Source of the DNA: Oceanobacillus piezotolerans
Lineage (GTDB): Bacteria; Bacillota; Bacilli; Bacillales; Amphibacillaceae
Assembly (NCBI RefSeq): GCF_003665065.1
Contig: NZ_RCHR01000001.1
Location: forward strand, 558,001-622,000
Length of the DNA: 64,000 nucleotides
Direction: 5' to 3'
Translations under genes and position numbers: made by a program
Shown here: one piece after another, positions 60,649-64,000 of the stretch
How the letters are laid out: the number at the start of each line of letters is the position of its first letter
Numbering within the stretch: position 1 is the stretch's first letter
Notes under the pieces: model-generated
Told to the model about the DNA's origin: nothing
Database searches by the model: none
What the model saw: only the letters and a program-made list of their open reading frames with translations

Positions 60649-60933
60649 ACAATGTAAATCGTAATTCATTTTCTTGAATTTATTATTGACCATATACTAA
60701 ATATGATTCCTCTACTGCAATTATTATAAATGATCTTTCGTTGCCATTCAGCTAGTTACCCATTTACATCTTATCCACCTTCCCCAAAGGCCGTATAACA
60801 TTAGCTTTTAACTTTGTTGGTGAATTTCTCTAAATTAGCGTTATAAAATATATCATATGCAATATTATATTAACATAATATCTATGATCTCCATGAACAA
60901 AAATAGCTTCTAATAAAACAAATTAAGCTCTTA
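60628..60933. other. 306-bp intergenic stretch after the TerC gene
   Basis: Apart from the TerC terminator at the left end it is AT-rich and holds no gene or clear regulatory element. The convergent ABC operon ends at its right edge without a recognisable hairpin. Confidence 0.45.
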
Positions 60934-61692
60934 CTATATCCCTATCTCCCTCATTTTCACCATGACTTCCTCTACCCTATCATCCATATCCTTGGCTTCA
61001 AACTTTGGAAGTCTGCATTCACTTATAATCTCTCCATCTCGCATAAATAAAATCCGTTCCGTTCGCGCTGCCACCTTTGCATCATGTGTAACAAGCATCA
61101 CTGCTGTACAGTTATTATTAATCTCTGAAAATAAATCCATCATCTCCTGGGAAGATTGCGAGTTTAAAGATCCCGTTGGCTCGTCGCCGAAGATAATTTC
61201 TGGATTGTTCATAAGCGCACGGCAAATCCCAGCACGTTGAAGCTGTCCCCCTGAAACTTCCGTAATATCCCGGTCCTCCAGTCCAGTAATCCCAACCCTT
61301 TTCATGATAGATTTAGCTTTCTTGACTATTTCTGTTTTATTTTTTTGATTATCTCGGACAGAAGGAAGAATAATATTATCAAGGATATTTAGATTCTTTA
61401 ACATTGTTGGCTGCTGAAAGACAAATCCCATTGTTTTTCGACGGATATCGGATAGCTCATTTTCTGAAGCTGTCGCTAGATCTTTCCCGTTAATAATAAC
61501 TCTGCCACTGTTTACAACATCCATTCCACTAAGCGCGAACATAAGCGTTGATTTTCCTGACCCAGAAGGTCCCATTAAGGAAACAAACTCTCCTTTGTTT
61601 ATCTCAACAGACACACCATTCAGTACATTATGCTCTTCATTAAGCTTCCTAAAAGATTTTACGATATTCTCCCCAATAATTATCTTTTTCAT
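60934..61692 (-). CDS. ABC transporter ATP-binding protein (MacB/BceA-like)
   Basis: This 252-residue ATPase has Walker A GPSGSGKSTLMFAL, Q-loop FVFQQPTMLKN, signature VSGGQLQRAGICRA, Walker B IIFGDEPTGSLNSQ and switch His in LVTHDAKVA. The Gly-Asp-Glu-Pro-Thr-Gly motif and long C-terminal end are typical of the MacB/LolD/BceA type that pairs with FtsX-like permeases. It lies 4 bases after the permease gene and is its partner. Typical roles are peptide antibiotic sensing or efflux, or cell-envelope stress, but no two-component genes are visible inside the window. Confidence 0.93.
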   Translation of the reverse strand: MKKIIIGENIVKSFRKLNEEHNVLNGVSVEINKGEFVSLMGPSGSGKSTLMFALSGMDVVNSGRVIINGKDLATASENELSDIRRKTMGFVFQQPTMLKNLNILDNIILPSVRDNQKNKTEIVKKAKSIMKRVGITGLEDRDITEVSGGQLQRAGICRALMNNPEIIFGDEPTGSLNSQSSQEMMDLFSEINNNCTAVMLVTHDAKVAARTERILFMRDGEIISECRLPKFEAKDMDDRVEEVMVKMREIGI

Positions 61693-61696
61693 CTGC

Positions 61697-64000
61697 TTAC
61701 TCCTTTATATTTTCAGATATGTTTATTTTTCCTGTTCTCCATGTAGTAAAAACCGTTGCGAATAGCGTAGCACCAATCATCATTAATGGGCTGAATAGAT
61801 AAGAATCAAGTGGGTCCACTGTAAACGAAAAAGTGGATGCCCCAAAGGAGCTGATGACCAAGCCGGCAAGTTTCTCTCCAATCGTATTTGCCAGAAGCGT
61901 GCCTATCACAATCCCGATAATCGAAACGAAAACAGAGCGTGTTATATACTGCAGTTGAATATCTGTGTTTGTAAAACCAAATGCCTTCATCACTGCAACC
62001 TGGTATTTATCTTTGGCTAAAAGCATATTCATAAACAATGATGTAATTAGGATTGTTATAACAAGCGCTATAGCAATCGAAGCATAAGAGCCCATTTCTA
62101 CTGCGCTTATAATCGAACCAAGTGTCTGTGTCACAAATTCCTCAATGTCAGAGACCTTTGCAAAAGGGAAAGCATCTGTATATTCATTAACCACTTGTTC
62201 AACATGCGAATGGTCTGAGAGAGATACTGGAATAATGGTCCAAATCACAGTTGCTTCATCATCATCTGTGAACACTGCTTTCGCTGTTTTTCCACCGTTC
62301 GTAATATCCGAATATATTCCAATCATCGTGAAGGATCGCTCCTCCCCATCCTTCACCAAAGTCAGGATATCACCAACTTGCTTGCCCAGCTCATCGGCAT
62401 TGATTTTGGAGAGTGCAATTTCATTATCCGCTTCCGGTGCTCTGCCCTCCGTATAAGCAATCGGAAAAATGGAATGATCACCAAGCTCTACCTTCAGATT
62501 CTCCTCTGAACCATCATCCATTTTTACTTGAAATGACTTCGTGGTTAGAACGGCATAACTTGATACGTCAGAATCAAGCTTTAACGCATCCACCATCTTT
62601 GGAACATCCTTTACATCGATTCCAGTTGTCTGTATTCGGAGGTCATAGTTGCCAATCCCCATATATTGGATAAAGCTTTTTGAGGAAATCGTGTTATACA
62701 GATTCTGGGGAACCATAATAATAAAGCTAGCTATCACCAGAACGAGCAACATCGTTATATAAAGTCTCTTTCTTGAAAGAACATCCTTCATTCCCAGAAA
62801 AATATTCGTATTCCATAACTTGTTTCTACTTAAAGTTAAGCGTTTTGCTTTTCTATTCCTATCCTGTGAAGTTCCAAATCGTATTGCTTCTGAAGCGGAT
62901 ATTTTCCGAAAGCCTCGAAGTACATTATTCACAAAGATAAGGATAGAGAAAAATATAAGAATGATACCAATGATTCCTAATAAGATTGCGTTAGCTGATT
63001 GGTCACTTTGCCCCATGTAGAGCCTAATATTTTCAAGCATCTTCTCTTTTAAGAAAAGTGAAAGGATAAATCCAAGGATACTTCCAACGGTCGCAATCAC
63101 AGCATATTTAGCAATATATATCTTCTTAATATCAGAAACACGTAGTCCGATGGCCTTCATAACACCAATTTCACGATAATCTTCTTCCATTTTGGCGAGC
63201 AGCGTAAAACGAATACACATAAATGATATAGCTACAACAAGCCCGCTCACAAGAAGTATCACCCCTATCATCATCCCGTCTGAAATGCCATTCATCATTT
63301 TAAAGAGGGAGTATGTAACTGTTGGACCGTTTGCGTTTAGTCCTTTAGTGGAATAAGCCGTTTCGAATGCACCTATTTTAGAAGGATCCTTTAGCCGAAA
63401 CTCAATCAAATACTCGATGTATCCAAGGCTTCTTAATTCCTTGTAGTCCCCTTCACTTACCAGAAACCGTTTAGACGCAGATAACGTGGAATTCATTTGT
63501 GAATCACGAAGAAATCCCGCAACAATAAACTCCTTCCCAGCAATTACGGCTCTATCCCCAACCTCTGCCAAGTTATCTTGTTTATAACTAATTGGGACAT
63601 AGAGTTCACCGTCCGCCGCGTTAATGATATTTCCATCAAGGTCGAGCAGATAATCAAACTGCTTGTTTTGTGTGCTAAATCCATTATCCTGCACACTAGC
63701 TGCAAGTGTGTTCTCTCCTAAGGTTATCTCTGAACCTTCTAGATTGAGAAATTCAACTACCTGGAATTCCTCTACATTACTATTTTCTTTGGCAAAGGTC
63801 TGAAGCCTTTCAGTATCCAATTCACCTGCATGCATTTGCATAAAATGCGGTGTTTTCGCTTTCGTCATCATTGTATCCAATGCACTTGAAAGATTGACAG
63901 CAAGTATTGCTGCAAGAGAAACGAGCATTGCTGCAGCTGCAATGAAAATCATTGTTGTCAATGTAACAGCTTTACTTTTTACCATGTCATTACGAATAAT
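61697..64000 (-). CDS. FtsX-like ABC transporter permease (5' end outside window)
   Basis: The visible 767 residues contain two FtsX domains. There is a helix at about 11-31 (from the internal ATG 63985), a large extracellular domain to about 230, helices at about 235-260, 290-315 and 340-365, a cytoplasmic loop with RNKLWNTNIFLGMKDVLSRK and helix 405-425. A second extracellular domain precedes helices at about 640-660, 690-710 and 730-750. The frame stays open past ATG 63985 to the window edge (IIRND before it), which fits a normal start a few codons further out. It is the membrane partner of the ATPase gene. Confidence 0.9.
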   Translation of the reverse strand: MIRNDMVKSKAVTLTTMIFIAAAAMLVSLAAILAVNLSSALDTMMTKAKTPHFMQMHAGELDTERLQTFAKENSNVEEFQVVEFLNLEGSEITLGENTLAASVQDNGFSTQNKQFDYLLDLDGNIINAADGELYVPISYKQDNLAEVGDRAVIAGKEFIVAGFLRDSQMNSTLSASKRFLVSEGDYKELRSLGYIEYLIEFRLKDPSKIGAFETAYSTKGLNANGPTVTYSLFKMMNGISDGMMIGVILLVSGLVVAISFMCIRFTLLAKMEEDYREIGVMKAIGLRVSDIKKIYIAKYAVIATVGSILGFILSLFLKEKMLENIRLYMGQSDQSANAILLGIIGIILIFFSILIFVNNVLRGFRKISASEAIRFGTSQDRNRKAKRLTLSRNKLWNTNIFLGMKDVLSRKRLYITMLLVLVIASFIIMVPQNLYNTISSKSFIQYMGIGNYDLRIQTTGIDVKDVPKMVDALKLDSDVSSYAVLTTKSFQVKMDDGSEENLKVELGDHSIFPIAYTEGRAPEADNEIALSKINADELGKQVGDILTLVKDGEERSFTMIGIYSDITNGGKTAKAVFTDDDEATVIWTIIPVSLSDHSHVEQVVNEYTDAFPFAKVSDIEEFVTQTLGSIISAVEMGSYASIAIALVITILITSLFMNMLLAKDKYQVAVMKAFGFTNTDIQLQYITRSVFVSIIGIVIGTLLANTIGEKLAGLVISSFGASTFSFTVDPLDSYLFSPLMMIGATLFATVFTTWRTGKINISENIKE

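Noticed and set aside
1..64000. tRNA, rRNA, prophage or insertion sequence
   Set aside because: I looked on both strands and saw no tRNA-like cloverleaf, rRNA segment, transposase frame or terminal inverted repeat pair that I could support.

Overview
The window is a low-GC Gram-positive chromosome segment from a spore-forming Bacillaceae. The closest feel is the Oceanobacillus/Virgibacillus/Gracilibacillus group, but I cannot fix the genus. Evidence for this: gene order asnS-dnaD-nth / recU-ponA / yppC / sspM / yppE / gpsB-rnpB-ypsC matches the Bacillus subtilis backbone. There is also a small acid-soluble spore protein, a B-type RNase P RNA, a SpoIIS toxin-antitoxin pair, a CspD-like protein and a yybP-ykoY riboswitch upstream of a TerC-family gene. 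No rRNA, tRNA, intact insertion sequence, prophage or CRISPR array was seen.

Region 1 (1 to about 25.8 kb) is mostly conserved housekeeping. It holds translation (asnS end), replication and repair (dnaD, nth, recU), cell wall and division (ponA, gpsB), RNA processing (rnpB, ypsC) and peptidase ypwA. It continues with the type III polyketide pair bpsA-bpsB, cspD with a striking attenuator-like leader, the folate/thymidylate pair thyA-dfrA, Tat export (tatA, tatC), methionine sulfoxide repair (msrAB fusion), a LysM/M14 peptidoglycan endopeptidase, ferredoxin, a FAD/Rieske oxidoreductase and a GT4 glycosyltransferase.

Region 2 (about 26 to 50 kb) is more accessory and contains several decaying genes. 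These are a frameshifted free-standing LAGLIDADG endonuclease, an ABC ATPase with an internal deletion next to an intact permease, and a TetR/FMN-reductase head-to-head pair that has lost both N-termini, with an HTH remnant beside it. Intact genes include AlaX, an SF1 helicase with zinc ribbons, a convergent CBS-GGDEF/EAL pair (c-di-GMP synthesis and degradation), a tyrosine phosphatase, a processive GT2 synthase and a Cys-rich YhjQ-like protein. The SpoIISA/SpoIISB-like toxin-antitoxin module, an RDD protein, CoA-disulfide reductase, a Cof-type phosphatase and two GNAT acetyltransferases complete it.

Region 3 (50 to 64 kb) carries a DUF4317 protein, an erythromycin-esterase-like protein, an HD phosphohydrolase, the RNA-polymerase recycling helicase HelD, GrpB and P-loop kinase genes, the Mn-riboswitch/TerC unit, and an ABC transporter (ATPase plus FtsX-type permease) that runs off the right edge.

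The most interesting signals are regulatory RNAs rather than proteins: (a) a yybP-ykoY riboswitch followed by two duplicated terminators whose arms can pair as a relay; (b) a terminator built from two 14-nt palindromes inside the cspD leader; and (c) an isolated promoter plus perfect palindromic terminator between helD and grpB that looks like a roughly 130-nt small RNA gene. All functional statements come from reading the sequence and recalled family knowledge; no searches were run.
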